NCBI GenBank assembly: GCA_965228045.1
Contig: OZ245789.1
Coordinates: 2,294,001 to 2,358,000 of the forward strand
Length of the DNA: 64,000 bases
Source: JANQEU01 sp965228045
Lineage (GTDB): Bacteria; Bacteroidota; Bacteroidia; Cytophagales; Cyclobacteriaceae
Direction: 5' to 3'
A program made the position numbers and the translations under genes. Below the pieces are notes generated by a model. That model searched no databases, had not been told where the DNA came from, and saw only the letters and a program-made list of their open reading frames with translations. Below, one piece after another: positions 35,659-44,489 of this stretch. Position 1 is the first letter of the stretch; the number at the start of each line of letters is the position of its first letter.

Positions 35659-36210
35659 TTATTGCCAGGTAATGTTATATCTGGTGAGATCTTCGCCCTT
35701 TGAAAGCGCTTTGCTGATTTGAATCTGTACATTTTTACAACCGCAAATCTCAAGGGCTTTTTGCATCCATCCGGCAATTCTGAACTCTATGATCTCATTA
35801 TTGATCGGCAATTTGTAGACGTCTATGGACATAGACTTATCAGAATGTGTCGTCACTTTCAATTCACTGGGATCATAAAAAGTGGAAAGAATACGAGAGG
35901 CACGTTTCATCAGAAAGCTGGGCGTGCTGATCACCACAAAAACTTTGTAAATACCCGTTAGTGCCACCTCGGCACTGTATCGACCGCTTTCCCATGAACC
36001 TTCCTTTATGTTCTCATGAAACATATCACAAAGCGCTAACGTGGGCTGAATAACTGATGGCTCCACAGGGTACCACTTGGATCCAACCGGGGCTTCAAAC
36101 TGTGTCTTGCTTTCTGTATCAAGCTTTGATTTCCATGTTTCATACTGGGCAGGGTACTTATCTTTGACATACTTGTCAATGCTGACAATTACGGTTCCGC
36201 GTACTTTCAT
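35659..36210 (-). CDS. DUF2378-like (TIGR02265-type) sensory domain protein
   Basis: The 183-residue soluble protein opens with MKVRGTVIVSIDKYVKDKYP, continues with SKWYPVEPSVIQPTLALCDMF and closes with GWMQKALEICGCKNVQIQI, then RYNITW. This arrangement strongly recalls the DUF2378/TIGR02265 family known mainly from myxobacteria, which shares its fold with heme-NO-binding and V4R small-molecule domains. The ligand is unknown; the C-terminal CGC pair is worth noting. It lies just before hmgA on the same strand, but the gap with a possible operator suggests separate transcription. Confidence 0.6.
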   Translation of the reverse strand: MKVRGTVIVSIDKYVKDKYPAQYETWKSKLDTESKTQFEAPVGSKWYPVEPSVIQPTLALCDMFHENIKEGSWESGRYSAEVALTGIYKVFVVISTPSFLMKRASRILSTFYDPSELKVTTHSDKSMSIDVYKLPINNEIIEFRIAGWMQKALEICGCKNVQIQISKALSKGEDLTRYNITWQ

Positions 36211-36241
36211 TTGTTGGTGTTGAATTTGGTTCGGATCACTT

Positions 36242-36249
36242 CAAATATA
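36242..36249 (-). promoter_or_regulatory. -7 box upstream of the DUF2378-like gene
   Basis: The minus strand reads TATATTTG, an exact TAnnTTTG and identical to the hppD -7 box, 31 bases before the ATG at 36210. No TTG is seen at the expected -33 spacing. Confidence 0.4.
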
Positions 36250-36317
36250 AAAATTGTCAAAAAGCCGTCATCCTGGAAAAAGATTTAAATTGAGTAAGTG
36301 CAAAATATTCCATAAAA

Positions 36318-37058
36318 ATGGCAGATCACAACTTAAGAATCCTGGGCTGCGGAGATGCGTTTGCGACAGATGGGCGATTTAACACTTCATTTTTACTGGA
36401 GGGTCCGGATCGTTCCTTATTGATCGACTGTGGTGCATCCACGCTGGTAAGATTGAAACAACTTGGATTGACCACGAAAAGAATTGAAACGATTGTGATC
36501 ACACACTTTCATGGAGACCATTATGGTGGTATTCCATTTTTCGTAATCAACGCGGTGGTCAATAAGCAAGCTCCTGAGAAACTGAGTATAATTGGTCCGG
36601 AAGGAGTGGAGGATATGGTTAGGAATCTTCAGGGAGCGTTGTATCCTGGTTCGGAGAAGATGATAGATGATCTTAAGGTCACATTCACTGAGTTTTCTAA
36701 AGAGTGGAAGGGAATTGGGGAAATGGAAATTAGCGCCATACCTGTGGTTCATGCTCCTGCCTCAAATCCGCATGGTGTACGATTCAGATGGAACAATAAG
36801 ATACTGGCTTTCTCGGGGGACACCGAATGGACAGAGAACTTAATAGAGCTTGCCGATGGTTCTGAGATTTTTATTGCAGAGTGCAATAATTACAGAACAG
36901 ACGGGCCAGGTCATCTGTCTTATAACACGTTGTCAGAGAGGCATAAGGAATTGAATTCGAATAGAATACTATTGTCCCACATGGGGCAAGAGATGCTGGA
37001 TGCAGATGATTTGTCTTTTGGAAGACTAGAGGACGGAATGGTCATACTGCTTTGGTAG
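36318..37058 (+). CDS. MBL-fold metallo-hydrolase
   Basis: The 246-residue cytoplasmic protein has the metallo-beta-lactamase zinc motif THFHGDHYGG, a histidine in VVHAPASNPHG, the bridging aspartate in FSGDTEWT and a last histidine in LLSHMGQ. It resembles RNase Z-like and phosphodiesterase-type MBL proteins (LGCGDAFATDGR near the N-terminus), but lacks an obvious exosite arm, so the substrate is open. It is monocistronic, and its 3' end overlaps the convergent glycosylase gene by 17 bases. Confidence 0.88.
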   Translation: MADHNLRILGCGDAFATDGRFNTSFLLEGPDRSLLIDCGASTLVRLKQLGLTTKRIETIVITHFHGDHYGGIPFFVINAVVNKQAPEKLSIIGPEGVEDMVRNLQGALYPGSEKMIDDLKVTFTEFSKEWKGIGEMEISAIPVVHAPASNPHGVRFRWNNKILAFSGDTEWTENLIELADGSEIFIAECNNYRTDGPGHLSYNTLSERHKELNSNRILLSHMGQEMLDADDLSFGRLEDGMVILLW

Positions 37059-37725
37059 CATTATCGAATGCATCCAGGTACTCGGAAATGAATTCCTGCT
37101 TTCTCTTTAAGCGGTATTGCATGACCCATCTTGGATGCGAAAGAGGTACTATTTTTTTGAAATAGGATCTTTTGTCATTCAGATAATTTAAAAACTTAAT
37201 GTTCTGGCCTTTTCCGATACTAAATGCAACCTCGGTTGAAATGCCAAAATCCAGCTGAATTTCAATTTGCTTCATGGCGTACTCTTCAAAAATTGATTTG
37301 AATCCTTTGATGTCATAATAGTTCAGGTTGACATCATCGCGGATGTACCCCAGGGGAGATACTGCGGAGATGTAAAAACTGCGATAGAATTTTTCCGGCC
37401 CTCCGTAGGCTGATATCATATCATAGATGAATCGTGAGGACAATTCAGGTTTCTTATCCAGGGCGTTGTCAATGTTACATACTTCCCTAAGTTTGATGGG
37501 ATCCGTGAAGGGCACTCCGGTGACTCCGGCGCCAAATCGACCGGGATTAATCCCAAAGCAGATGAACCTGGGTGATTGATCATGGTAATATTTATTGTAG
37601 AACTGTGATGCAAGATCGAAAGTGGACTTGCTTTGAAAAGGATTCAGTACCCACACGTCGTCAGGTAAGTTGGAGGGAGGCTTTAAGGACTGGTAATAAT
37701 TTAAAACTGCTTCGGAAAAAAACAT
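37042..37725 (-). CDS. SMUG2-like uracil-DNA glycosylase family protein
   Basis: The 227-residue protein has the uracil-DNA glycosylase motif I in the form GINPGRFGAGVTGVPFTDP and motif II HPRWVMQY, close to SMUG1 (where GMNPGPFG and HPSP-type motifs occur) but matching the SMUG2/DUF4918 branch known from Pedobacter. It should remove uracil or oxidised pyrimidines from DNA. It is divergent from the pseudouridine synthase (19 bases apart), so both promoters must overlap this short gap or lie inside genes. Confidence 0.8.
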   Translation of the reverse strand: MFFSEAVLNYYQSLKPPSNLPDDVWVLNPFQSKSTFDLASQFYNKYYHDQSPRFICFGINPGRFGAGVTGVPFTDPIKLREVCNIDNALDKKPELSSRFIYDMISAYGGPEKFYRSFYISAVSPLGYIRDDVNLNYYDIKGFKSIFEEYAMKQIEIQLDFGISTEVAFSIGKGQNIKFLNYLNDKRSYFKKIVPLSHPRWVMQYRLKRKQEFISEYLDAFDNATKAV

Positions 37726-37744
37726 AATTGTACACCTTTGGATC

Positions 37745-38335
37745 GTGAAATTATATTATTTCCTGATCTACAAACCCTACGGAGTCCTGAGTCAGTTCAA
37801 GGATGAAGATGGAAATCCTGGTCTGGGTTCGGCATTTAAGTTGCCGAAACACATCTATCCTGTTGGGAGACTTGATATGGAAAGTGAAGGATTGCTTATT
37901 CTCACGAATGATAAGTCTTTAAATAACAAGCTATTGAACCCAAACCAGGCTCATAAGCGGACATACCTTGTGGAAGTAGACGGAACTCCTGATTCGGATG
38001 CCATGAAAAAACTTGAAGCCGGAATTGAGATTAACATAAAAGGATCTAAATATCATACACTCCCGGCGGAAGTCCGGAACATAGAAATCCCTCCACTGGA
38101 AGTAAGGAAACCGGATATCAATCGTATTAAGCATGCAGAAACTTCCTGGATTGAGTTGAAACTTATTGAGGGTAAGAACCGTCAGGTAAGGAAAATGACT
38201 GCGGCTGTTGGCCATCCTACACTTAGATTGGTTCGGGTAGCCATAGAGGACCTGAAGCTGGGTGATATGAAACCCGGGGAAATAACCCAAATCTCGCCTG
38301 GTGTTCTGTTTCGAAAGCTAAAAATAAAAGCCTAA
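37745..38335 (+). CDS. 23S rRNA pseudouridine synthase, RluE/RsuA type
   Basis: The 196-residue protein isomerises a uridine in rRNA. KPYGVLSQF near the N-terminus, the catalytic aspartate in PVGRLDMESEGLLILT, KRTYLVEV and the closing EGKNRQVRKMTAAVGHPT are those of the RsuA/RluB/RluE/RluF branch; there is no S4 domain, as in RluE. The start is GTG at 37745. Its 3' end overlaps the convergent transporter gene by four bases. Confidence 0.93.
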   Translation: MKLYYFLIYKPYGVLSQFKDEDGNPGLGSAFKLPKHIYPVGRLDMESEGLLILTNDKSLNNKLLNPNQAHKRTYLVEVDGTPDSDAMKKLEAGIEINIKGSKYHTLPAEVRNIEIPPLEVRKPDINRIKHAETSWIELKLIEGKNRQVRKMTAAVGHPTLRLVRVAIEDLKLGDMKPGEITQISPGVLFRKLKIKA

Positions 38336-41300
38336 CGACGTTTTTTAACTTTCGGAGTGGTCAGGCTAAGGAGTTTCTTGAACGAATTGTTCAATAATGT
38401 GAGATAAAGGATACCGGTAAATATCCAGATCGCAAGAATGTTAAAGATTACTGTATCAATACGAATGTCACCTATAAGTTTATAAGGTGCATAAAAGTGA
38501 GCCCGACCAATATTTGAATAAGGTTGAGTGTATATAGGGTCTTTTTTCTTGATCAATCTGTCTCCGACTATCTGATATCTTTCTAGCTGGGTTCTATTGG
38601 TCACAAAATTGCTCAGACTTTCATTAGAATGATCTTGTTTGAGCTGCTGATAGGCTTCTTCACCAATGTCATTCACAAGGGCCATGTAGATTGAGTCTTT
38701 TCTGGCGTTGGCGAGGTCATAAGCCTCCTGAAAAGAGGTCTTTAGATTGCTCAGATAAGCCATCGTCCTGGTGGCAATGGCCTCACTGAAATACTGCTGA
38801 TCGATTGAAGCGACCATAGGATAAGAGGGCTGATCAAACCTGCTTTCGAATGCCGAGATTTCATTTCGCAACAGATTGTAAAGAGATCCATTGTCCTTGA
38901 ACTCATCATTGCTCACAAGGTTTTGGGTCAGATTTTCAAGCTTCGGGATGATGAAACTGGTCTGAAATGAAAATTCACTTCGTTCGAGTTCTGTTTGGAA
39001 AAAGTGTTTATTGAAGTCATTGTGCTTGAATTGGGCTACAGCCAAAGCTTCATAAGCCCACCTGGATACCATTAAATCTCCAATTACGGGAACCACCTTC
39101 CTGTTTGAAATACTATCATGAAGGTCGTCAAAGTCGATCATCGCACCACCAAGAAGCAACTGCGGGACAAGAATAAACGGAATAAGGATATAGATCGTAA
39201 TTATTGAATTCAATGCGGAAGATATATTCAGGCCTACCATATTGGCAAAGCACGATGTAGAAAATAGAATCAGCCAATGATAGAGCATGAGGCCCTTGAT
39301 TTCGAGGATATAATTACCGATCAATACAAACATCAGGGTCTGAAATCCCGAGAGTAAGAAAAGGTAAAAAATCTTGCTATTGAGATAACTGAGTCGGCTT
39401 AGATTGAGAAATGATTCACGTTCAAGTATTTTCCGATCTTTAAATATCTCCTCAGCACTTACCGACATTCCCATGAACAGACTTACCACGATGGCCATGA
39501 AAAGGAACACCGGAAGGTTCTTATTTTCCGAAAATACATACTCAGAACCTTCGCTGTATTTGGAGATGAAAGCCAGTATGACTGCCAATAAGGGTGCTTC
39601 CAATAGGTTGATTAGGATGTATTGTCTATTCGAGAGCTTGGCAAGTAAATTGCGAATGCTGAAAATCTCAAACTGCTTGAGTTTTGTTGGGATCTTAAAG
39701 TCAGATTCGGGCAGTCTTTCATTGTATCGAACCTTTTTGAGGTTTTTTTCAATGTTCTCCTTGTACTTCAAATACCAGTTTTTTGGGCTAACCCTTCTTT
39801 CAATGGTGGCTTTACCATTGTCATCAATCTCCTTGGATTCAATGATCTGAAGGATTTGGTCGGGTATCACATTCCCGCAACGTGGACATTCACTTTCTGC
39901 TGCATTTACCTGTGTACTCATGGTCTTGAAGTAGACCACGGCATCAATCGGGTTTCCATTATAAATGGGATATCCTCCCTTATCAAGCAACCACAGTTTG
40001 TCAAAAAGTTTGTAAATGTCGGAGGAGGGCTGGTGAATGATGGCGATCACAAGTTTCCCTTTCCTGGCAAGGTCTTTTAGAAGCCACATTACCTTCTCGG
40101 AATCTGTGGATGAAAGACCAGAGGTAGGTTCATCCACGAATAGCACAGAAGGCTCCCTCATCAGTTCCAGCGCGATGTTCAGTCTTTTTCGTTGACCACC
40201 GGAAATGGTTTTGTTCAAAGGATCACCCACCTTCAAATGTGAGATCTCCGTTAGGTCGAGATCAGCAAGAACCCTTTCAACTGTCTCATGAATTTTGGCT
40301 TTTGAAAAATCACTGAAACAAATTCTTGCGTTATAAAATAAGTTCTGGTAGACTGTTAATTCCTCAAACAGCAGGTCATCCTGTGGAACGTAACCAATGA
40401 CCCCTTCACGGCCGGCCCGAGGTATGGAATGGCCATTAATGTGGACGCGACCTTTGGTAGGTTCGATCTTTCCGTTGAGCAGGTTCAACAAAGTAGATTT
40501 TCCTGTACCGCTGCCACCCATTATCCCTACGAGGTTGCCAGACTCCTCCGAAAAGCTAAAATTCTGAATTCCGTTTTTCGAATTTTTGAAATGAAACTCG
40601 AGCTCCTCACCGCTAAGAACTATGGATACTTTTGTCTTGTCCTTTAGAAATTGCTTGGTGACCTGGGTTTCATATACTGATTGTATGTTGGGCCCTTTAA
40701 GAATTGAACCTGGTTTGAAGAAATAGGCTTTTGCTGGAATAACTTTATTTCCTTCCAGATAAAGGTTGAGAGGACCGTCATAGCGGAATAGATACTCATT
40801 TACACTCTCTATATGTAGTACAAGCACTCTCCCAAATAGATTCTCTACGTATAGATGATGGTACTGTGTGGTTCCCGGGATCTCGGCTTTCTTCTTGCGC
40901 ATCATCCAGGCCACTTCCTCGGGCCATTCGGTCATCTTATTGTCGATGATCAGTCCATGGTCGAATGATATTTTTTGACTGTTTGGCTCAAAGATGAAAG
41001 CCTTAATGTCTTCAACTTCCGATTGGAGGAGATTGAAGTTCATGGCGACCAGCGATGCAAACTCCGACTCTTTTTCACTTACCTTATCATCGGTTCTGAT
41101 CAACTCCAGTAACTCTATGAAGACCGTGATTCTTTCCGCCTGGACCAACTCACGGTTAATTTGGTTACAAATCTTTGCGATTTGGATGATGCTGGTGGAA
41201 TCGATTCCCAGCTCATGGTCACCTGAAGGGTTTAAGTTTGCCTCTTTGTAAAAGGAGAGGTAATCGTAGAATAAATTGAGATACTCTTCGGTCAGAGCCT

Positions 41301-41424
41301 GATTGAGTGTTTTCTTGAGATACGGCTTAACCACCAATTCGCCAGTATCCTTTTGAAAATCCTCCTTGACACTTTCAAAAATGGCAAAAAGATGAACAAG
41401 GGCATTAACGATGGATTCACTCAT
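38332..41424 (-). CDS. ABCG-type transporter with TerB-like N-terminal region
   Basis: The 1030-residue protein fuses several parts. Residues about 90-150 are a TerB-like helical domain (FIELLELIRTDDKVSEKESE), about 190-260 a beta-rich, possibly FHA-like part, and about 270-500 an ABC ATPase with Walker A GGSGTGKST (303-311), signature ISGGQRKRL (407-415), VLFVDEPTSGL and H-loop IIHQPSSD, all of the ABCG half-transporter kind. A CPRCG zinc-knuckle-like pair (Cys513, Cys516) follows, then an ABC-2 membrane part of about six helices with a large external loop. I start at the ATG at 41424, because an earlier ATG at 41451 lies inside a terminator hairpin. Substrate unknown. Confidence 0.88.
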   Translation of the reverse strand: MSESIVNALVHLFAIFESVKEDFQKDTGELVVKPYLKKTLNQALTEEYLNLFYDYLSFYKEANLNPSGDHELGIDSTSIIQIAKICNQINRELVQAERITVFIELLELIRTDDKVSEKESEFASLVAMNFNLLQSEVEDIKAFIFEPNSQKISFDHGLIIDNKMTEWPEEVAWMMRKKKAEIPGTTQYHHLYVENLFGRVLVLHIESVNEYLFRYDGPLNLYLEGNKVIPAKAYFFKPGSILKGPNIQSVYETQVTKQFLKDKTKVSIVLSGEELEFHFKNSKNGIQNFSFSEESGNLVGIMGGSGTGKSTLLNLLNGKIEPTKGRVHINGHSIPRAGREGVIGYVPQDDLLFEELTVYQNLFYNARICFSDFSKAKIHETVERVLADLDLTEISHLKVGDPLNKTISGGQRKRLNIALELMREPSVLFVDEPTSGLSSTDSEKVMWLLKDLARKGKLVIAIIHQPSSDIYKLFDKLWLLDKGGYPIYNGNPIDAVVYFKTMSTQVNAAESECPRCGNVIPDQILQIIESKEIDDNGKATIERRVSPKNWYLKYKENIEKNLKKVRYNERLPESDFKIPTKLKQFEIFSIRNLLAKLSNRQYILINLLEAPLLAVILAFISKYSEGSEYVFSENKNLPVFLFMAIVVSLFMGMSVSAEEIFKDRKILERESFLNLSRLSYLNSKIFYLFLLSGFQTLMFVLIGNYILEIKGLMLYHWLILFSTSCFANMVGLNISSALNSIITIYILIPFILVPQLLLGGAMIDFDDLHDSISNRKVVPVIGDLMVSRWAYEALAVAQFKHNDFNKHFFQTELERSEFSFQTSFIIPKLENLTQNLVSNDEFKDNGSLYNLLRNEISAFESRFDQPSYPMVASIDQQYFSEAIATRTMAYLSNLKTSFQEAYDLANARKDSIYMALVNDIGEEAYQQLKQDHSNESLSNFVTNRTQLERYQIVGDRLIKKKDPIYTQPYSNIGRAHFYAPYKLIGDIRIDTVIFNILAIWIFTGILYLTLLNNSFKKLLSLTTPKVKKRR

Positions 41425-41438
41425 TCCGGCTAAAATAA

Positions 41439-41465
41439 AAAAAGCCTCCAAGTTGGAGGCTTTTT
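41439..41465 (-). terminator. Rho-independent terminator between the lipoprotein gene and the ABC transporter gene
   Basis: The perfect inverted repeat AAAAAGCCTCCA / TGGAGGCTTTTT around three bases is followed on the minus strand by a run of seven Ts. It lies 20 bases after the stop of the lipoprotein gene. The symmetric A and T runs would allow it to work in both directions. Confidence 0.92.
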
Positions 41466-41485
41466 AAACAAAATTTAAGATGCGT

Positions 41486-42307
41486 TTAGCCAATTATAGT
41501 GGCTCTCATGTCTTTTACGGCCCCATAGAGATCGTTAAACTGTCCACGTGTCATTTCACCGTCAGTGGACATCTGATCAAAGAACAGGTCGATATATCGT
41601 AATGTTGGAAGCACTTTGTTTACATTCTCATCTTCCGCATGAGCATCCATGAGGTTAACAAGTTCCTTTACTTCATCTTTCTGGTTAGCCAGTACCTCCA
41701 TCAGGGTTTCATTATAATCACTGGAGATGATAAGTTGAGAAGTAATATGAAGACCTTCAATTACACTACCTGCAATTACCAGAAGTGAAGTTTTCTCTTC
41801 GCCATTTTGCATAAGGTGATTGTAGGTGTCAGCGAAAGAATCGCCAATTATCAGGATCAATGAGTCTTTATTGTCAAGGTTGGCCTCAATGCGCTCCGCC
41901 ATGTTCTGATTGAATGCCGTGGTGATATTCAGGTCATCAATCAACGTTTTAGATGCCTCCATAAACTGCATGGTTTCTTCCTGTCTGTTGTAGGTGCTTG
42001 CGTAAGAAAGGTCCGCGCCATAGATACCAAGATTCATGGCTTTTTGCCATACTGTTTCGTATTTACTTACATTTTCGGGATCGTTTGTTATGTTGAAAAC
42101 GAAGTTGGCATTAGCCTCCTGCAACATATTTGTCACTTCATAGGAGTTAGGGATAGGGTATTCAAACCTTTCCTCGATAAACGATTCCAAAGCTTCGCGT
42201 TGCGCGTCGGATTCACCTTCACCTTCAGATGAAGATTTTTCTCCACCGCAGTTAATAAGAGTGATTGCCAAAACAGCAGTTAATAAATAATTCAAAGATT
42301 TCTTCAT
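41486..42307 (-). CDS. hypothetical lipoprotein
   Basis: The protein begins MKKSLNYLLTAVLAITLINCGGE, a lipoprotein signal with lipobox cysteine, followed by a Ser/Glu/Gly-rich linker typical of surface or periplasmic lipoproteins. The mature part (about 250 residues) is helical (AERIEANLDNKDSLILIIGD, then EDENVNKVLPTLRYIDLFF). I do not recognise a family. I start at the ATG at 42307 rather than at 42316, which would add three residues before MKKS. It has its own terminator. Confidence 0.85.
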   Translation of the reverse strand: MKKSLNYLLTAVLAITLINCGGEKSSSEGEGESDAQREALESFIEERFEYPIPNSYEVTNMLQEANANFVFNITNDPENVSKYETVWQKAMNLGIYGADLSYASTYNRQEETMQFMEASKTLIDDLNITTAFNQNMAERIEANLDNKDSLILIIGDSFADTYNHLMQNGEEKTSLLVIAGSVIEGLHITSQLIISSDYNETLMEVLANQKDEVKELVNLMDAHAEDENVNKVLPTLRYIDLFFDQMSTDGEMTRGQFNDLYGAVKDMRATIIG

Positions 42308-42464
42308 GTAGACCATTTTTTTGCCCTTGTAGTAAATGAAGGCACTAAAATAAGGTATTCATACAGTTCAAATCAAGAATTGAATAGAAATCTCGCAACT
42401 ATCGACTTTTAAGCATTAATCTTTGTTAATTGCAGCAGTCCAATTCGTTTATCGAGGCATTGTC

Positions 42465-43460
42465 ATGAAATTCTTAAAAGCCCTGGGTCTCGTTTTTACC
42501 GTGTTTTTATTAACAATCCTATTTGGTCCACGGGTAAAATATGATCCAGTCAGTCCTGAACTGCCTTCTATTGATTTGAAAATAGATGAATTAGAGACAT
42601 ATATCGTGGAAAAGGAAGGTCGGATTGAGAACCTTAAGCCACGTAACGCCTCCCAAATCATTTGGGCTGATAGTATTCGAAAAACACCATGGAGCATTGT
42701 TTATCTTCATGGGTTTTCTGCCAGTCCTATGGAAGGAAATCCAACGCACAAGACTATTGCGGAAATGTTTGGAATGAACCTGTACTTACCTCGAATCGCA
42801 GGTCATGGAATAGATTCCCGTGAATCCTTTTCAGATCTGACACCGGAGATGATGATCAATTCCGCGAAGGAAGCACTGGTCATAGGTAAAATGATAGGGG
42901 AGAGAGTAATACTGATGTCCTGCTCAACCGGTGGAACTTATTCCATTTATCTGGCAGCGTATCATCCTGATTTAATCGATGCATTGGTTCTATATTCCCC
43001 CAATATTCGTCTGTACAATAAACTGGCCTCATTGGTAACCGGTCCATGGGGGTTGGAATTGGCCAGGGCCGTGGAAGGTGACTACAGAGTGATTTCTGAC
43101 AACATTGGAACGGAAAAGGAGCTTTACACCACGTCGGAATACAGAATAGAGGGGGTCCTTGCGCTTCAGAGGCTTTTGGAGGAGACTATGACACCGGCAA
43201 CGTTTGAAAAGGTTATCGTACCTTATTATTTGGGTTATTATTATAAGGATGTAGAGAACCAGGACAAGGTGGTTTCTACCAAGGCTATGCAGGAATTTTC
43301 GGAATTAAGCAGTACTCCTGATGAATTAAAGCGCCTGGTCGCGTTTCCCAACGTTGGAAATCATGTAATCACAAGCTCCTTGCATTCGCAAGACTATGAA
43401 GGTGTAATCGAAAGCACCGTAAACTACTTCCAGGAAGTGCTGGAAATACAAAAGAAATAA
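42465..43460 (+). CDS. alpha/beta hydrolase with N-terminal membrane helix
   Basis: The 331-residue protein begins with a hydrophobic helix (FLKALGLVFTVFLLTILFG), likely an anchor or uncleaved signal. The hydrolase domain has YLHGFSASPMEG for the oxyanion region, the nucleophile serine in MSCSTGGTYSIYLAA and the catalytic histidine in PNVGNHVITSSL. Substrate unknown; lipases and carboxylesterases are possible. The ATG at 42465 is preferred over a TTG at 42423. The gap before it has no -7 box with full match. Confidence 0.85.
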   Translation: MKFLKALGLVFTVFLLTILFGPRVKYDPVSPELPSIDLKIDELETYIVEKEGRIENLKPRNASQIIWADSIRKTPWSIVYLHGFSASPMEGNPTHKTIAEMFGMNLYLPRIAGHGIDSRESFSDLTPEMMINSAKEALVIGKMIGERVILMSCSTGGTYSIYLAAYHPDLIDALVLYSPNIRLYNKLASLVTGPWGLELARAVEGDYRVISDNIGTEKELYTTSEYRIEGVLALQRLLEETMTPATFEKVIVPYYLGYYYKDVENQDKVVSTKAMQEFSELSSTPDELKRLVAFPNVGNHVITSSLHSQDYEGVIESTVNYFQEVLEIQKK

Positions 43461-43523
43461 TTCCGGTCCATCGGCATTTATCCCATTTCATGTAAATCAA
43501 GCCATAAAATCGCTTCAATGTTA

Positions 43524-43578
43524 CGTTAATGTTAACAAATACATTATATTTACCGTAGTATATTAACGATATGTTAAT
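43524..43578. repeat. cluster of GTTAAT-type elements upstream of the transglutaminase-like gene
   Basis: CGTTAAT (43524-43530), GTTAAC (43531-43536), ATTAACG (43562-43568) and GTTAAT (43573-43578) lie in the 69 bases before the ATG at 43593. ATTAAC and GTTAAT at 43562-43578 form an inverted repeat around five bases, and CGTTAAT / ATTAACG form a wider one. This looks like a multi-site protein-binding region; no regulator is identified. Confidence 0.45.
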
Positions 43579-43592
43579 TTAAAGTTACTGAA

Positions 43593-44432
43593 ATGGTGAG
43601 GAAGCTGGAGAAATATTTAAAGAGAGGAGTGGCCCTGATTTTGATGGTGCCCCTTATTGCTTCTGCCAATTATGAATCGGACAGCGGTAAGTCTGAGTCC
43701 AAAGAAAGCCGTGAAAAGGAGGCCATTGCCAATTATCTTAAAAACAATCTTCTGCAGCCTTCCGATTATTTAATGTTAGCTGGAAAAGGAACAGCACCTG
43801 ACCGGAATAAGGAAGACTTTCTGAACTTTCTTGATGACCTAAATGACAAGAAAGCCAAGAAAGGTTCTGATTACAGATTTCTAAGGCATTTGTTTTACAA
43901 AGTTCACCACAAATACCTTCGTAGATATGAGGAATTTACCAGCTTTTCCCAGGTTTTTGAAGAAGGAAAATATAATTGTTTGACTGGGACGGCATTCTTT
44001 GCGCTGGCATTGGATCACCTGGGATATGACTATAAAATTGTCGAAAACACCTATCACATTTATTTAATTATTGACACGAAGGAGCGTCAATATCTTTTCG
44101 AATCAACGGATCCATTCAATGGGTTTATTTATGACAAGAAGGAGATTAAGGAACGGCTTGAGGCCTATCGATTGAACGAATTACAGCATAATGGATTTCA
44201 GTTTACCTCTTACACCCACAATCAGGTTGATCTGTATCAATTGGTAGGACTCCATTATTACAACTCTGCCATCAATTACTACAATAAAAAGGATGTAAAG
44301 TCAGCATTCATTGCGTTAAATAAAGCACTTATTTTCTATAAGTCTGATCGATTGATGGAGTTTATGCACCTGATACTGGATGGTTATAAAGTGCCCGTAA
44401 ATACCCGCCAGATTCTCCTTAGCTCGAGGTAA
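43593..44432 (+). CDS. exported transglutaminase-like protein
   Basis: A signal peptide (VALILMVPLIASANY) precedes a charged region and then a transglutaminase/papain-like core: GKYNCLTGTAFFALAL with the cysteine, VENTYHIYLII with the histidine and YLFESTDPF with the aspartate, the classic Cys-His-Asp order. The C-terminal third is helical, maybe TPR-like (YNSAINYYNKKDVKSAFIAL). It would act in the periplasm as a peptidase or acyltransferase; the substrate is unknown. It is monocistronic, with a cluster of GTTAAT-type elements upstream. Confidence 0.72.
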   Translation: MVRKLEKYLKRGVALILMVPLIASANYESDSGKSESKESREKEAIANYLKNNLLQPSDYLMLAGKGTAPDRNKEDFLNFLDDLNDKKAKKGSDYRFLRHLFYKVHHKYLRRYEEFTSFSQVFEEGKYNCLTGTAFFALALDHLGYDYKIVENTYHIYLIIDTKERQYLFESTDPFNGFIYDKKEIKERLEAYRLNELQHNGFQFTSYTHNQVDLYQLVGLHYYNSAINYYNKKDVKSAFIALNKALIFYKSDRLMEFMHLILDGYKVPVNTRQILLSSR

Positions 44433-44489
44433 CTACACTTTAGGCGACAAGCCCAATTATTATTGCCTATTCGTTCTTAATTTGCCAGT

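Noticed and set aside
43461..43592. Possible small RNA gene in the AT-rich gap before the transglutaminase-like gene
   Set aside because: The inverted GTTAAT elements explain the structure and there is no terminator or stable GC stem.
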